Shown here piece after piece: positions 50,901 through 59,580 of a stretch of DNA of 64,000 nt (position 1 is the stretch's first letter; each line of letters starts with the position of its first letter). The notes beneath the pieces are model-generated. The model saw only the letters and a list, made by a program, of their open reading frames with translations, had not been told where the DNA came from and did no database searches. The stretch comes from an uncultured Lachnospiraceae bacterium. GTDB lineage: Bacteria > Bacillota > Clostridia > Lachnospirales > Lachnospiraceae. The stretch lies in NCBI GenBank assembly GCA_910587895.1, contig CAJUOE010000039.1:1-64000 (forward strand). The letters are read 5' to 3'. The translations under genes were made by a program, and so were the position numbers.

Positions 50901-53185
50901 TCAAAGGGACAATAGAGGGGGAAGCCCGCAATGGGGACTCGCCCACGGTAAGCGGGCTGTACATCGATGACGCTAGCAAGGACAACCAGGGACTCTTTGG
51001 AGTCAACGGGGGAACCATCAAGAACCTGACGGTGGAGGGAACCGTGACAGGCAGGGGCAATGTCGGGGGAATCGCTGGAAGGAACGACGGGACGATCATC
51101 AGCTGCATGAACAGAGCGACCGTGGCTGGAAACGGAAATGACGTGGGAGGCGTCGCCGGGATCAACGCGGGAACGATAAGGGACAGTTTCAACACAGGGA
51201 CAGCAAGCGGCAAGGACAACGTCGGGGGGATTGCCGGGACCAATACAGGGACGGTAAGCGGCGGCGGAAATTCAGGAGAGGTGAGCGGCAGCAACAATGT
51301 GGGGGGAATCATAGGAAACAATGCCGGAGAGGCAAGCGGATTCTTCAACAGCGGAAAAGTAGACGGCAAGGACAACGTTGGGGGGATTGCCGGAACCAGC
51401 ACAAGCTCCGTAAGCATGAGCAACAACGGGGGAGAGGTGAGCGGCGTCAACAATGTCGGGGGAATTGTTGGGCACAACACAACGTCGGCAGGCAAACTCG
51501 GCAATGCGGGCAACAACACGAACTTCGGGGACGTCACCGGGACTGGGACAGGAGTCGGAGGGATTGCCGGGAAGAATGACAGCATGCTCAGCTACAACGT
51601 CAACGAGGGGAAGGTCACCGGGGGGAACAATGCCGGGGGGATCGCCGGGGACAACGGCGAGAACGGCAGCGTGAAAAACGACACGAACTCCGGAGAAGTC
51701 ACCGGAGGGGACAACGTCGGCGGAATTGCCGGGAACAATGCCGGAACCATAAGCGGAGAAGAGAACACAGGCGACGTAAGCGGAAACGACAATGTCGGGG
51801 GAATCACCGGGAACAACGGTGGAACTGGCATCGTGGAGGACAGCACGAACAATGGAACCGTCACCGGGGGTGGAACCGGCGCGGGAGGAATCGCCGGAAG
51901 GAACGACGGTACGCTGAAAGACGACACGAACACCGCCCCCGTGGCAGGCAAGGACGACGTGGGAGGAATTGCCGGAACGAATGGAACGAATGGAACCGTA
52001 GAAGGCTGCACCAACTCTGGGAATGTGACATCTACGGGAGATGGAGGCGGCAAGCCGGGAGCCATCATAGGAAACAACCAGAACACCAATGGGGACGCTG
52101 TGAAGGACGACTACTACCAGAAGACGGACGAGGTCAACAAGGACCTGACCGGAATCGGGGAAGGCACAGGCTCCGGGACGGATCCGGCAGGGATCACCTC
52201 CGGGCAGACGCCGATAAAGCCGGGGGATTCCAATATGGACCAGGCAGCGGCAGACCATGTGAAGGGGCTGATCGACGCCATCCCCAGCCCTGTTAAGCTG
52301 GATGGGGAGACAAAACAGAAGATTGACGCCGCCAGGGCGGCATATGAAGGGCTGACCGCCGCCCAGAAGGCATTGGTTCCGGAGGGAACCAGGAAGAAAC
52401 TGGAAGACGCGGAGAAGGAATACAGTGACCTGGAAAGGCTGGCAGCCCTGCCACCGGAAACGAAGAAGCAGGTCGAGGACATCGCGGAGACACTGGGCAT
52501 CAGCATTGAGGAGGCACAGGAGATCCAGAAGATTGCAAAAGACCTGGGAGTGGACTTAGAGACCCTGCTGATCACCGACGACAGCATCCTGGGGCAGAAG
52601 TCGGAAAGCGACATCCGAGGCTCAGTGTTCAGCAAGCTCCAGGCAAAGGCGACCAAGATAACTGCGACCAAGGCCACCCTGACATGGAAGAAGGTCAAAG
52701 GGGCGGACGGCTACCTGATATACGGGGCAAGCTGCGGGAAGAACAACAAGCTGAAACTGCTGAAGACATTGAAGGGCGGGAACAAGCAGAAGTACACCCA
52801 GAGCAGGCTGAAGAAGAACTCCCCGTACAAATACGTGGTGCGCGCCTACAAGCTGGTGGGCGACAGGAAAATCACGATCTCAGCCTCCAAGATGCTCCAT
52901 GTGTTCACGACCGGCAAGTATGTGAACGCCAAGGGAGTGAAGCTGAACAAGACGAAGGCATCCATAAAGAAAGGGAAGACCTTCCGGATCAAGGCGAAGG
53001 TAGTATTGGGCAGCAAGAAAGGAAAATTCAAGCAGCACCGCAAGATCTGCTACGAGAGCAGCAATGCAGCGGTGGCGACCGTGACGAAGAAGGGCGTCAT
53101 CAAAGGAAAGAAGAAAGGAACCTGCAGCATATATGTATATGCCCAGAATGGCGTATACAAGACAATCAAGGTAACTGTAAAATAG
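47954..53185 (+). CDS. Giant GLUG-repeat surface protein
   Basis: The 1743-residue secreted protein has a signal peptide (~1-35), an N-terminal DUF6273-like domain (~60-280), and a Gly-rich linker with repeats GGKVQTGEGEEM (~450-610). Two long beta-helical modules each open with GSGTAEDPYQIGSRADLE and continue as GLUG-type repeats (VGGIAG.N.GT). A helical FIVAR-like spacer (~1440-1540), an Fn3-like domain (TKATLTWKKVKGADGYLIYG) and a Big_2-like Ig domain at the end complete it. It starts with TTG at 47954 ten bases after GGAGG. No LPXTG motif is seen, so attachment is unclear. Such proteins act as adhesins or glycan-binding surface proteins. Codon use is strongly GC-rich compared with neighbours. 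Confidence 0.85.
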   Translation: MKKRGNLKRRIGSLALAAAMAVTSVPALGREVHAAGTSEPTKFATVEQLKAFNTDETDGTNSAKLYFGKDNQEWWIAGSQGGDSVTLFSASPLMEETTFCSGLSSDKPYEADSGCIYETEPSRVYHNHYGTSPMRTKVKQLEASFFSTEEQGLMKDTTIYTYDTYNEVYYATADKLYLVNGIYSAGKSNWLIVGENGPGDSYYNGLRVDSIYWGEESSNYHPNFWLRIPAKPFGSSSYGGDAMCAKLYDGWGNVSSSSPGSSKREVRPTFELDLSPVLFASAAEASLTESTGAKIGDDAAMSLRLDGADRKIGTVKYDNGIDGIVAQRDADAEAIVSLVIQGNDGTSDWYYSVPVGEVETAVTKEQIQETCQISGDIDFADCVFWLEMTLGESKMPYAKMGRNPLLKPGKTIVLEGATIKNTTYGQVQIDRGHDGTNDVRVELPGGKGNVQVAEDGRVTVPAGGKVRVGNEEWMTLPNGGIVDIFGNVEADGIIRGGITAAAPEGGKVTTDVDGKITVPAGGKVQTGEGEEMGLPNGGTVDKDGTVEADKIVRGETTVTAPEGGKVTADKDGKITVPAGGKVQTGEGEEMELPEGGTVDKDGNVEQAGTPGKPFEGSGTAEDPYQIGSRADLEKLRDLVNGGESQEGIHFKVTADIDLGGSAGNPWTPIGTEEHPFKGILDGNSRTVSGLYINDANGNNQGLFGVNGGTIKSLTVSGTVTGKDNVGGIAGSNTGAIRDCTTNVDVSGEDNVGGIAGKNEGTIMGCMNNGSVTGTGTGVGGITGNNAGTVNVSGNTGDVSGNSSVGGIAGRNDGTLDSGTNTAPVAGKDDVGGIAGTNGTNGTVEGCTNSGNVTGTGDGGGKPGAIIGNNQNTNGDAVKNDYYQKTENINKDLTGIGEGTGSGTDPAGIASGQTPINPGKPFNGSGTAEDPYQIGSRADLERLRDLVNGGESQEGIYFKVTADIDLGGSAGNPWTPIGTEEHPFKGTIEGEARNGDSPTVSGLYIDDASKDNQGLFGVNGGTIKNLTVEGTVTGRGNVGGIAGRNDGTIISCMNRATVAGNGNDVGGVAGINAGTIRDSFNTGTASGKDNVGGIAGTNTGTVSGGGNSGEVSGSNNVGGIIGNNAGEASGFFNSGKVDGKDNVGGIAGTSTSSVSMSNNGGEVSGVNNVGGIVGHNTTSAGKLGNAGNNTNFGDVTGTGTGVGGIAGKNDSMLSYNVNEGKVTGGNNAGGIAGDNGENGSVKNDTNSGEVTGGDNVGGIAGNNAGTISGEENTGDVSGNDNVGGITGNNGGTGIVEDSTNNGTVTGGGTGAGGIAGRNDGTLKDDTNTAPVAGKDDVGGIAGTNGTNGTVEGCTNSGNVTSTGDGGGKPGAIIGNNQNTNGDAVKDDYYQKTDEVNKDLTGIGEGTGSGTDPAGITSGQTPIKPGDSNMDQAAADHVKGLIDAIPSPVKLDGETKQKIDAARAAYEGLTAAQKALVPEGTRKKLEDAEKEYSDLERLAALPPETKKQVEDIAETLGISIEEAQEIQKIAKDLGVDLETLLITDDSILGQKSESDIRGSVFSKLQAKATKITATKATLTWKKVKGADGYLIYGASCGKNNKLKLLKTLKGGNKQKYTQSRLKKNSPYKYVVRAYKLVGDRKITISASKMLHVFTTGKYVNAKGVKLNKTKASIKKGKTFRIKAKVVLGSKKGKFKQHRKICYESSNAAVATVTKKGVIKGKKKGTCSIYVYAQNGVYKTIKVTVK
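49440..49770 (+). repeat. Tandem ~165-base repeats in the linker of the GLUG protein
   Basis: Two to three copies of a unit encoding APEGGKVTxDxDGKITVPAG and GGKVQTGEGEEMxLPxGG follow each other (49459-49611 and 49630-49767 are nearly identical). Confidence 0.8.
49783..52217 (+). repeat. Two-fold duplication of the GLUG module
   Basis: Module 1 (49783-50702) and module 2 (50703-52217) share near-identical heads (from GKPF.GSGTAEDPYQIG) and near-identical tails (about 50392-50700 and 51904-52215, from GTNG and PGAIIGNNQNTNGDAVK). Module 2 has about 600 extra bases of GLUG units in the middle, so the modules probably changed length by slippage or recombination. Confidence 0.85.
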
Positions 53186-53215
53186 CCTGCATGCCCCGGA
53201 AGGGGCATATGCAGG
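53186..53215 (+). terminator. Hairpin after the GLUG protein gene
   Basis: CCTGCAT-GCCCC (53186-53197) pairs with GGGGC-AT-ATGCAGG (53202-53215) with a two-base bulge. It starts right after the stop codon and lacks a T run. Confidence 0.5.
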
Positions 53216-53249
53216 AATAGAAATTTCACAAAGTGCGCATACTGATTCC

Positions 53250-54281
53250 ATGCGGAATGAAGTGAAAGAAAACGTACAGAAAATAGCAAAGATTTTGGGG
53301 ATTACACTGGCAGTCTATGTCTGCATCCGCTGGCTGCTGCCGCTTGTAATCCCCTTTTTTATGGCGTTCCTGTTGGCGAAACTTTTAAATCCACTGGTGG
53401 GAAAGCTGGAGGAAAAATTGAGATGGAAGAGAAGCGTCTGGTCGTCCCTGCTGGTGGGACTGTTATTTCTGATGCTGGGATTTTTGGTGGTTGTGTTTGT
53501 GAGGACTTTGCTCATACAAATCAAGACCGTGGTTGAAAATCTGGACAGTTACAGACGGCAGACGGGAGATTTTTTCTATGAATGCTGCTGCCAGGTGGAG
53601 AATTTTACAGGAATACAGGCGGACATGATTCATGATGGCGTACAAAAGCAAATTCCGGGAATTATGCAGCATATGAAATCAAATGTCGTACCGGCATTGA
53701 TGAATGGGACGATATCGTATGCCAAAAATTTGTTTGTGTGGATCGGCATCTGTTTTGTCGTGATTATCAGCACGATTTTAATTCTGAAAGATTACCAGAA
53801 AATACGGACAGCGCTCGAACGCCATCCTATCGGGCAGATAGGGCTTAAGGTCTGTAGGCGCACCTACGAGGCGGGGGGCGCGTATATCAAGGCGCAGTTT
53901 ATCATCATGCTCATCATTACGGCTGTCTGCGTGGCTGGGCTGTATTTGTCCGGCAATGAATATGCCCTGCTGGCAGGGTGTGGAATCGGGATTTGCGACG
54001 CTATGCCGTTTCTGGGAACCGGTACGATTTTTGTGCCCTGGGCAATAATTGAGATGATGCAGGGGAAATATATGCTGGCGGCAATTTATACCGTTATCTA
54101 TACGATTTGCAGCCTGCTGCGCGAAATATTAGAGCCAAAACTTCTCGGAAATAAGCTGGGGATGCATCCCCTGTCGGTGATTGCCAGCATCTATGTCGGG
54201 CTTGGGGTTTATGGCTTGTGGGGATTTGCCCTGGGACCTTTGTCTTATATCCTGATTCGGGAAATTTACTTGACAATCTAA
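53250..54281 (+). CDS. AI-2E/YtvI family membrane protein
   Basis: The 343-residue protein of the PF01594 (AI-2E transporter, PerM) family has about seven or eight helices and the C-terminal LREILEPKLLGNKLGMHPL signature. The closest type appears to be YtvI, a sporulation-associated membrane protein, which fits the other spore genes here. The actual substrate is unknown; members export or exchange ions or small molecules. The ATG has a weak ribosome site, and no promoter is obvious between the GLUG gene and this start. Confidence 0.8.
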   Translation: MRNEVKENVQKIAKILGITLAVYVCIRWLLPLVIPFFMAFLLAKLLNPLVGKLEEKLRWKRSVWSSLLVGLLFLMLGFLVVVFVRTLLIQIKTVVENLDSYRRQTGDFFYECCCQVENFTGIQADMIHDGVQKQIPGIMQHMKSNVVPALMNGTISYAKNLFVWIGICFVVIISTILILKDYQKIRTALERHPIGQIGLKVCRRTYEAGGAYIKAQFIIMLIITAVCVAGLYLSGNEYALLAGCGIGICDAMPFLGTGTIFVPWAIIEMMQGKYMLAAIYTVIYTICSLLREILEPKLLGNKLGMHPLSVIASIYVGLGVYGLWGFALGPLSYILIREIYLTI

Positions 54282-54298
54282 ACGAATTATCTTAGAAT
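54270..54298 (+). promoter_or_regulatory. Promoter of proS
   Basis: TTGACA, 17 bases, TAGAAT. The -35 lies inside the last codons of the upstream gene. Confidence 0.75.
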
Positions 54299-54342
54299 AG
54301 CCGTAGTTGTAAAGAGAGAAAATCGTTAGCAGGAGAGGAATC

Positions 54343-55785
54343 ATGGCGAAAGACAAGAAATTAGTAGAGGCCATCACATCTATGGATGTTGATTTTGCAC
54401 AGTGGTATACAGATGTGGTAAAAAAGGCTGAGTTGATTGATTATTCCAGTGTCAAAGGCTGTATGGTAATCAAACCGGCAGGATATGCGATCTGGGAAAA
54501 TATTCAGAATGAATTGGATCGAAGGTTTAAAGAGACAGGGGTAGAGAACGTTTATATGCCGATATTTATCCCGGAAAGCCTGCTCCAGAAGGAGAAAGAC
54601 CACGTAGAAGGATTTGCACCGGAGGTAGCCTGGGTGACGCATGGCGGTTTGAATCCATTGCAGGAGAGGATGTGTGTGCGTCCGACATCGGAGACACTGT
54701 TTTGTGATTTTTATGCAAACGATATCCAGTCCTACCGCGATTTGCCGAAATGTTATAATCAGTGGTGTTCCGTGGTGCGCTGGGAGAAGGAGACAAGGCC
54801 TTTCCTGCGTTCACGTGAATTCTTGTGGCAGGAGGGACATACTGCGCACGCGACGGCAGAAGATGCTGAAGAGCGTACGATACAGATGTTGAACCTCTAT
54901 GCTGATTTTTGTGAGGAAGTTCTGGCGATGCCGGTAATCCGGGGAAGGAAGACGGAGAAAGAGAAATTTGCAGGTGCGGAATCGACCTATACGATTGAGG
55001 CATTGATGCATGACGGCAAGGCATTGCAGTCCGGTACCAGCCACAATTTCGGTGATGGTTTTGCGAAAGCATTTGATATTCAATATACAGACCGTGACAA
55101 CAAATTACAATATGTGCATCAGACCTCCTGGGGCGTGAGTACCCGTATGATTGGAGGAATCATCATGGTACATGGGGATGATTCCGGTCTTGTACTGCCG
55201 CCAAGGATTGCACCTGTGCAGGTCATGGTGATACCGATCCAGCAGCATAAGGATGGTGTGCTGGAGAAGGCAGAAGAGTTAAAGTCTGCATTAAAGGCAG
55301 CGGGTATCCGTGTGAAGTTGGATGACAGTGAGAAAAGCCCCGGCTGGAAATTCTCAGAACAGGAGATGCGCGGCATCCCGATTCGCGTGGAGCTTGGTCC
55401 CAAAGATATTGAGGCGGGAAAATGTATCCTTGTGCGCCGTGATACGCGTGAAAAGCTGGAATGTGGGTTGGATGAGGTTTCAAAGAAAGCAGCGGAGTTA
55501 TTGGAAACAATTCAAAAAGATATGTATGCGCGCGCAAAAGCACATCTGGAGTCCCATATTACAGATGTAAAATCTTATGCAGCGTTCAAAGACGCAGTGG
55601 AACATAAGCCAGGATTTATCCGCGCTATGTGGTGCGGCAGTGAGGAATGTGAAAACAAGATTAAAGAAGACACTACGGCAACCTCGCGTTGTATGCCAAT
55701 GAAAGAGGAGGAGCCAGTTTCAGACGTATGCGTTTGTTGTGGGAAACCGGCGCATAAACTTGTGTACTGGGGAAAAGCTTACTAA
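54343..55785 (+). CDS. proS: Prolyl-tRNA synthetase, archaeal/eukaryotic type
   Basis: The 480-residue class II synthetase charges tRNA-Pro. It has motif 1 near residues ~60-75, motif 2 ([21 protein letters not shown]) and motif 3 with [24 protein letters not shown], an anticodon-binding domain, and the C-terminal zinc-binding extension ending in a Tyr typical of the ProS type 3 form. It lacks the editing insertion of the bacterial type. Many Clostridia carry this form. GCAGGAGAGGAATC precedes the ATG. Confidence 0.97.
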   Translation: MAKDKKLVEAITSMDVDFAQWYTDVVKKAELIDYSSVKGCMVIKPAGYAIWENIQNELDRRFKETGVENVYMPIFIPESLLQKEKDHVEGFAPEVAWVTHGGLNPLQERMCVRPTSETLFCDFYANDIQSYRDLPKCYNQWCSVVRWEKETRPFLRSREFLWQEGHTAHATAEDAEERTIQMLNLYADFCEEVLAMPVIRGRKTEKEKFAGAESTYTIEALMHDGKALQSGTSHNFGDGFAKAFDIQYTDRDNKLQYVHQTSWGVSTRMIGGIIMVHGDDSGLVLPPRIAPVQVMVIPIQQHKDGVLEKAEELKSALKAAGIRVKLDDSEKSPGWKFSEQEMRGIPIRVELGPKDIEAGKCILVRRDTREKLECGLDEVSKKAAELLETIQKDMYARAKAHLESHITDVKSYAAFKDAVEHKPGFIRAMWCGSEECENKIKEDTTATSRCMPMKEEEPVSDVCVCCGKPAHKLVYWGKAY

Positions 55786-55836
55786 AATAAGCGGGTAATG
55801 TATGTTGGAATTTTACAGATGAAAATCTAACAGAGT

Positions 55837-55876
55837 AAGGCTGCATCGATATCAATCTATCTGATGCAGCCTTTTA
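55837..55876 (+). terminator. Terminator after proS
   Basis: AAGGCTGCATC (55837-55847) pairs with GATGCAGCCTT (55863-55873), followed by TTTT. Confidence 0.75.
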
Positions 55877-56572
55877 AGATATACTGTCCATGGGACTTTC
55901 CTCATTCTTTCTGAAATCTCAAATTCTCTATCCGAAATTTTTTCGCCACTGAATCTTTTGTATGTATCCATATCTGAACGTTTCCGGCTGGAAGTGCATA
56001 CCATTTTTTCATTCTCTTTCAGGGATTCGTTATGAAAATTCTTGATTTCTATTTTAATCATCAAATCTTTTTTAATTATTACTTCTGCAAATTCCAGCTC
56101 TTTCTTTCAATTTGAATCGTTGCTGCCTGTGAATCGTTCCGCCGATTTCTCCATTCCGAAAATACAAGGTCGGATGCTTTCGCGTTGGTAATATTTCACT
56201 ATATATTTTCCTGGGATGTGGCAGTTATCGTTGTGGATGAACCGCTCCTCTTCCTTTTAGAAAACTTCCAGTTTCATGTTGCCGTTCGGGAGAAGAACCT
56301 TATTGTAATTTCCCATTCCAGAAATCCGGGTTCCTATCAATGACAATCGACTGATTCATCTCAAAAGTGTAAGTTCCTTCGTCTGCTTTGGTAAAATTTG
56401 TTTAAAGATTTAATGGTAATTCCTGTATCTCTCTGTGTTCATTATCCGGAGAGAATATCAATTGATCTGTTCGGTGGACTGTACCTCTCTTTCTTAAATT
56501 ATGGGGTAGTTCGTTATGTTTTGATTGGACTGTACCTCCTGTTCTTGTTTGTTTCTTGTTGTTTGTTTTGAT
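55852..56572 (-). pseudogene. Decayed minus-strand gene of unknown family
   Basis: A good minus-strand promoter (56579-56607) faces about 700 bases without an intact gene. In shifting frames the strand reads protein-like pieces: GTVHRTDQLIFSPDNEHREI, LPNGNMKLEVF, IHNDNCHIPGKYIVKYYQRE and the last 70 codons from an ATG at 56064 (MMIKIEIKNFHNES). At least three stops and one frame change separate them, and no start codon follows the SD-like AGGAGGT at 56540-56534. I recognise no family. This gap holds no other gene. Confidence 0.4.
56475..56538 (+). repeat. 13-base direct repeat
   Basis: TGGACTGTACCTC occurs at 56475-56487 and 56526-56538, 51 bases apart. On the minus strand each is an SD-like GAGGTACAGTCCA. 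Confidence 0.7.
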
Positions 56573-56578
56573 GTGTTT

Positions 56579-56607
56579 ATTATATCTAACAAAAAAGAAA
56601 AAGTCAA
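56579..56607 (-). promoter_or_regulatory. Minus-strand promoter facing the decayed gene
   Basis: TTGACT, 17 bases, TATAAT on the minus strand; 11 of 12 consensus positions match. Confidence 0.65.
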
Positions 56608-56634
56608 CAACTTTTTTAAAAATTACATATTAAA

Positions 56635-56668
56635 CATACTTATAATAAAAAACAGATAAATAAGTATG
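56635..56668. promoter_or_regulatory. Inverted repeat upstream of secA
   Basis: CATACTTAT (56635-56643) and ATAAGTATG (56660-56668) form a perfect 9-bp dyad with a 16-base spacer, between the minus-strand promoter and the secA promoter. Operator or weak hairpin. Confidence 0.35.
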
Positions 56669-56801
56669 TGAATATTCTGAAAATTTAAATGCAGGAGACG
56701 GAAAAACCATGGTATTTTACTTGTACGGGAAATCCTGTCTGCCTCGCAGGCAATCCCCCTGATTTCATAGAAAATTCATAATTAGTTCACGGGTTTAAGT
56801 A

Positions 56802-56830
56802 TTGTTTAACGGCAGTGAAAGTGTTACAAT
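56802..56830 (+). promoter_or_regulatory. Promoter of secA
   Basis: TTGTTT, 17 bases, TACAAT. The leader to 56905 contains a small GGCAGG/CCTGCC hairpin (56867-56880). Confidence 0.55.
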
Positions 56831-56904
56831 GTAAGAAGTTGTCCGTGTAGACGGAAGTAAGATATGGCAGGTTCCTGCCGGAATAAATATAGGAGCATTG
56901 TAAG

Positions 56905-59469
56905 ATGAATATTGTAAGCAAAGTATTTGGCACACATAGCCAGCGGGAATTGAAAAGGGTCTATCCGATTGTAGATAAGATCGAGTCGTACCGCACGGCT
57001 ATGATGGAGTTGACAGATGACCAGTTAAAGGATAAGACGAAGGAATTTAAGAAACGTCTGGAAGATGGACAGACACTGGATCAGATTCTTCCGGAGGCCT
57101 ATGCGGCAGTCCGGGAGGCAGCCAGAAGGTCTATCGGTATGGAGCATTACCGGGTACAGCTGATTGGCGGCGTGATTTTGCATCAGGGACGTATCGCGGA
57201 GATGAAGACCGGTGAAGGTAAGACGCTGGTGTCCACGCTTCCGGCATATTTAAATGCCCTGGAAGGCAACGGCGTCCACATTGTCACGGTCAATGATTAT
57301 CTGGCAAAGCGTGATGCGGAGTGGATGGGAAAAGTACATGAGTTTCTGGGTCTTAATGTCGGCGTTGTTCTGAACTCCATGGATAATGACGAGAGAAGAG
57401 AGGCGTATAACTGCGATATTACCTATGTTACGAATAATGAGCTGGGCTTTGATTACCTGCGTGACAATATGGTAATTTATAAGGAACAGCTTGTACAGCG
57501 TGATTTGTGCTATGCGATTATTGACGAGGTCGATTCCGTGTTGATTGACGAGGCGCGGACGCCGCTTATTATTTCCGGCCAGAGCGGGAAATCCACCAGC
57601 CTGTACGAGGCCTGTGATATTTTGGCAAGGCAGATGGTACGTGGCGAGGATATGCCGGAATTCAGCAAGATGGACGCCATTATGGGTGTGGAACATGAGG
57701 AAACCGGAGATTTCATTGTCAATGAAAAAGACAAAGTGGTAAACCTGACGGAACAGGGTGTCAAGAAAACGGAGAAGTTCTTCCGCATTGAGAACCTTGC
57801 AGATGCGGATAACCTGGAGATCCAGCATAATATTATCCTGGCTTTGCGCGCCCACAATCTGATGTTCCGCGACCAGGATTATGTGGTACAGGACGAGAAG
57901 GTTGTAATTGTAGATGAATTCACCGGACGAATTATGCCGGGACGTCGTTATTCGGACGGCCTGCATCAGGCAATAGAAGCGAAAGAGCATGTTAAGGTGA
58001 AACGTGAGAGCAAGACGCTGGCAACGATAACCTTCCAGAATTTCTTTAATAAATATAAGAAGAAGTCCGGCATGACAGGTACGGCATTGACGGAGGAAAA
58101 GGAGTTCCGTGATATTTATGGCATGGACGTTATTGAGATTCCGACCAACAAGCCGGTGCAGAGGAAAGATTTGCAGGATGCCGTATATAAGACGAAGAAA
58201 GAGAAATTCCGCGCCGTTGTGGAGGAAATCAAAAAGGCTCACGAAAAGGGACAGCCTGTATTGGTTGGAACGATTACGATTGAGACTTCAGAATTACTCA
58301 GCGGCATGTTGAAACGAGAAGGAATTCAGCATAAGGTATTGAATGCAAAATTCCATGAGATTGAGGCTGAGATCGTGGCAGAGGCAGGACAGCATGGAGC
58401 GGTTACGATTGCAACGAACATGGCAGGCCGTGGAACGGATATTAAGCTGGATGATGACGCGAAGGCAGCGGGGGGATTGAAGATCATCGGTACCGAGCGC
58501 CATGAATCGAGACGTATTGACAATCAGCTGCGCGGTCGTTCCGGTCGTCAGGGAGACCCGGGAGAATCCAAGTTCTTCATTTGTCTGGAAGATGATCTGA
58601 TGCGCCTGTTTGGCTCTGAAAAGCTGATGAACATGTTTAATACGCTGGGTGTGCCGGAGAATGAAGAGATTCAGCATAAGATGCTTACGAGTGCGATTGA
58701 GAAAGCGCAGATGAAGATAGAGAGCAACAACTTTGGAATCCGTAAGAACCTGCTGGAGTATGATCAGGTCATGAACGAGCAGAGGGAGATTATCTATGCA
58801 GAACGCCGCCGCGTGCTGGATGGAGAGAGTATGCGCGATGTAATTTATAAAATGATTACAGACCGCGTGGAAAATACGGTAGATACCTGTATTTCGTCCG
58901 AACAGGAGAGTGAAGAGTGGGATTTGAATGAGCTGAACCAGCTTCTGATTCCGATTATCCCTCTGAAGGAGGTAACGCCTGAGGATGTTAAGGGAATTCG
59001 TTCCAATGAATTGAAACATATGCTGAAGGAGCAGGCTGTCAAAGCGTATGAGATGAAAGAAGCAGAATTTCCGGAACCTGAGGCAGTTCGCGAGTTAGAG
59101 CGTGTGATTCTGCTTAAGGTGATTGACCGCAAATGGATGGATCATATTGACGACATGGATCAGCTGCGTCAGGGAATTGGCTTGCAGGCGTATGGACAGC
59201 GGGATCCGCTGGTTGAGTATAAGATGAGCGGTTACGATATGTTTGACGGTATGATTGCCAATATTCAGGAAGATACCGTGCGTCTGCTGTTCCATGTACG
59301 GATTGAGCAGAAAGTGGAACGTGAGCAGGTGGCAAAGGTTACCGGGACGAACCGGGATGAATCAGCGCCGAGGGGACCGAAGAGAAGAGAGAATGCCAAG
59401 GTATATCCGAATGATCCCTGTCCTTGCGGCAGTGGCAAGAAGTACAAGCAGTGCTGCGGCAGGAAGTAG
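56905..59469 (+). CDS. secA: Preprotein translocase ATPase SecA
   Basis: The 854-residue motor drives export through SecYEG. It has nucleotide-binding fold 1 with MKTGEGKTL (~residues 100-108) and [15 protein letters not shown], the preprotein cross-linking domain, fold 2 with [10 protein letters not shown] and [11 protein letters not shown], the helical scaffold, and a C-terminal zinc SEC-C tail ([13 protein letters not shown]) that binds SecB or ribosomes. AGGAGCATTGTAAG precedes the ATG. One complete single gene with its own promoter and terminator. Confidence 0.97.
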   Translation: MNIVSKVFGTHSQRELKRVYPIVDKIESYRTAMMELTDDQLKDKTKEFKKRLEDGQTLDQILPEAYAAVREAARRSIGMEHYRVQLIGGVILHQGRIAEMKTGEGKTLVSTLPAYLNALEGNGVHIVTVNDYLAKRDAEWMGKVHEFLGLNVGVVLNSMDNDERREAYNCDITYVTNNELGFDYLRDNMVIYKEQLVQRDLCYAIIDEVDSVLIDEARTPLIISGQSGKSTSLYEACDILARQMVRGEDMPEFSKMDAIMGVEHEETGDFIVNEKDKVVNLTEQGVKKTEKFFRIENLADADNLEIQHNIILALRAHNLMFRDQDYVVQDEKVVIVDEFTGRIMPGRRYSDGLHQAIEAKEHVKVKRESKTLATITFQNFFNKYKKKSGMTGTALTEEKEFRDIYGMDVIEIPTNKPVQRKDLQDAVYKTKKEKFRAVVEEIKKAHEKGQPVLVGTITIETSELLSGMLKREGIQHKVLNAKFHEIEAEIVAEAGQHGAVTIATNMAGRGTDIKLDDDAKAAGGLKIIGTERHESRRIDNQLRGRSGRQGDPGESKFFICLEDDLMRLFGSEKLMNMFNTLGVPENEEIQHKMLTSAIEKAQMKIESNNFGIRKNLLEYDQVMNEQREIIYAERRRVLDGESMRDVIYKMITDRVENTVDTCISSEQESEEWDLNELNQLLIPIIPLKEVTPEDVKGIRSNELKHMLKEQAVKAYEMKEAEFPEPEAVRELERVILLKVIDRKWMDHIDDMDQLRQGIGLQAYGQRDPLVEYKMSGYDMFDGMIANIQEDTVRLLFHVRIEQKVEREQVAKVTGTNRDESAPRGPKRRENAKVYPNDPCPCGSGKKYKQCCGRK

Positions 59470-59498
59470 TAATATAGTATAGATTAAGGCAAGAAGTA

Positions 59499-59541
59499 AA
59501 AAGAACCGAATCGTCTGTAATAGATGATTCGGTTCTTTTTG
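59499..59541. terminator. Bidirectional terminator between secA and the chemoreceptor gene
   Basis: AGAACCGAATC (59502-59512) pairs with GATTCGGTTCT (59526-59536), flanked by A5 upstream and T5 downstream. Confidence 0.85.
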
Positions 59542-59580
59542 TATGATGAGATTTCAAACGGTTTTTGGTGAAAATGTAAG

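Noticed and set aside
49440..52217. Regular repeats considered as a CRISPR array.
   Set aside because: The repeats are in-frame protein repeats (GGIAG, GGKVQTGEGEE) of varying length with no unique spacers.
49234..52258. Long open frames on the minus strand opposite the GLUG protein gene (up to 444 codons).
   Set aside because: They are shadows of the repetitive GC-rich coding strand: Pro/Ser/Leu/Val-rich low complexity, no ribosome sites, no recognisable domains.
53186..53215. Hairpin after the GLUG gene considered as a sorting-signal-related or regulatory RNA.
   Set aside because: It is a simple stem with a two-base bulge right after the stop codon, best explained as a transcript end.
57250..58242. 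Minus-strand open frame of 330 codons opposite secA.
   Set aside because: Antisense shadow of secA with no recognisable family.
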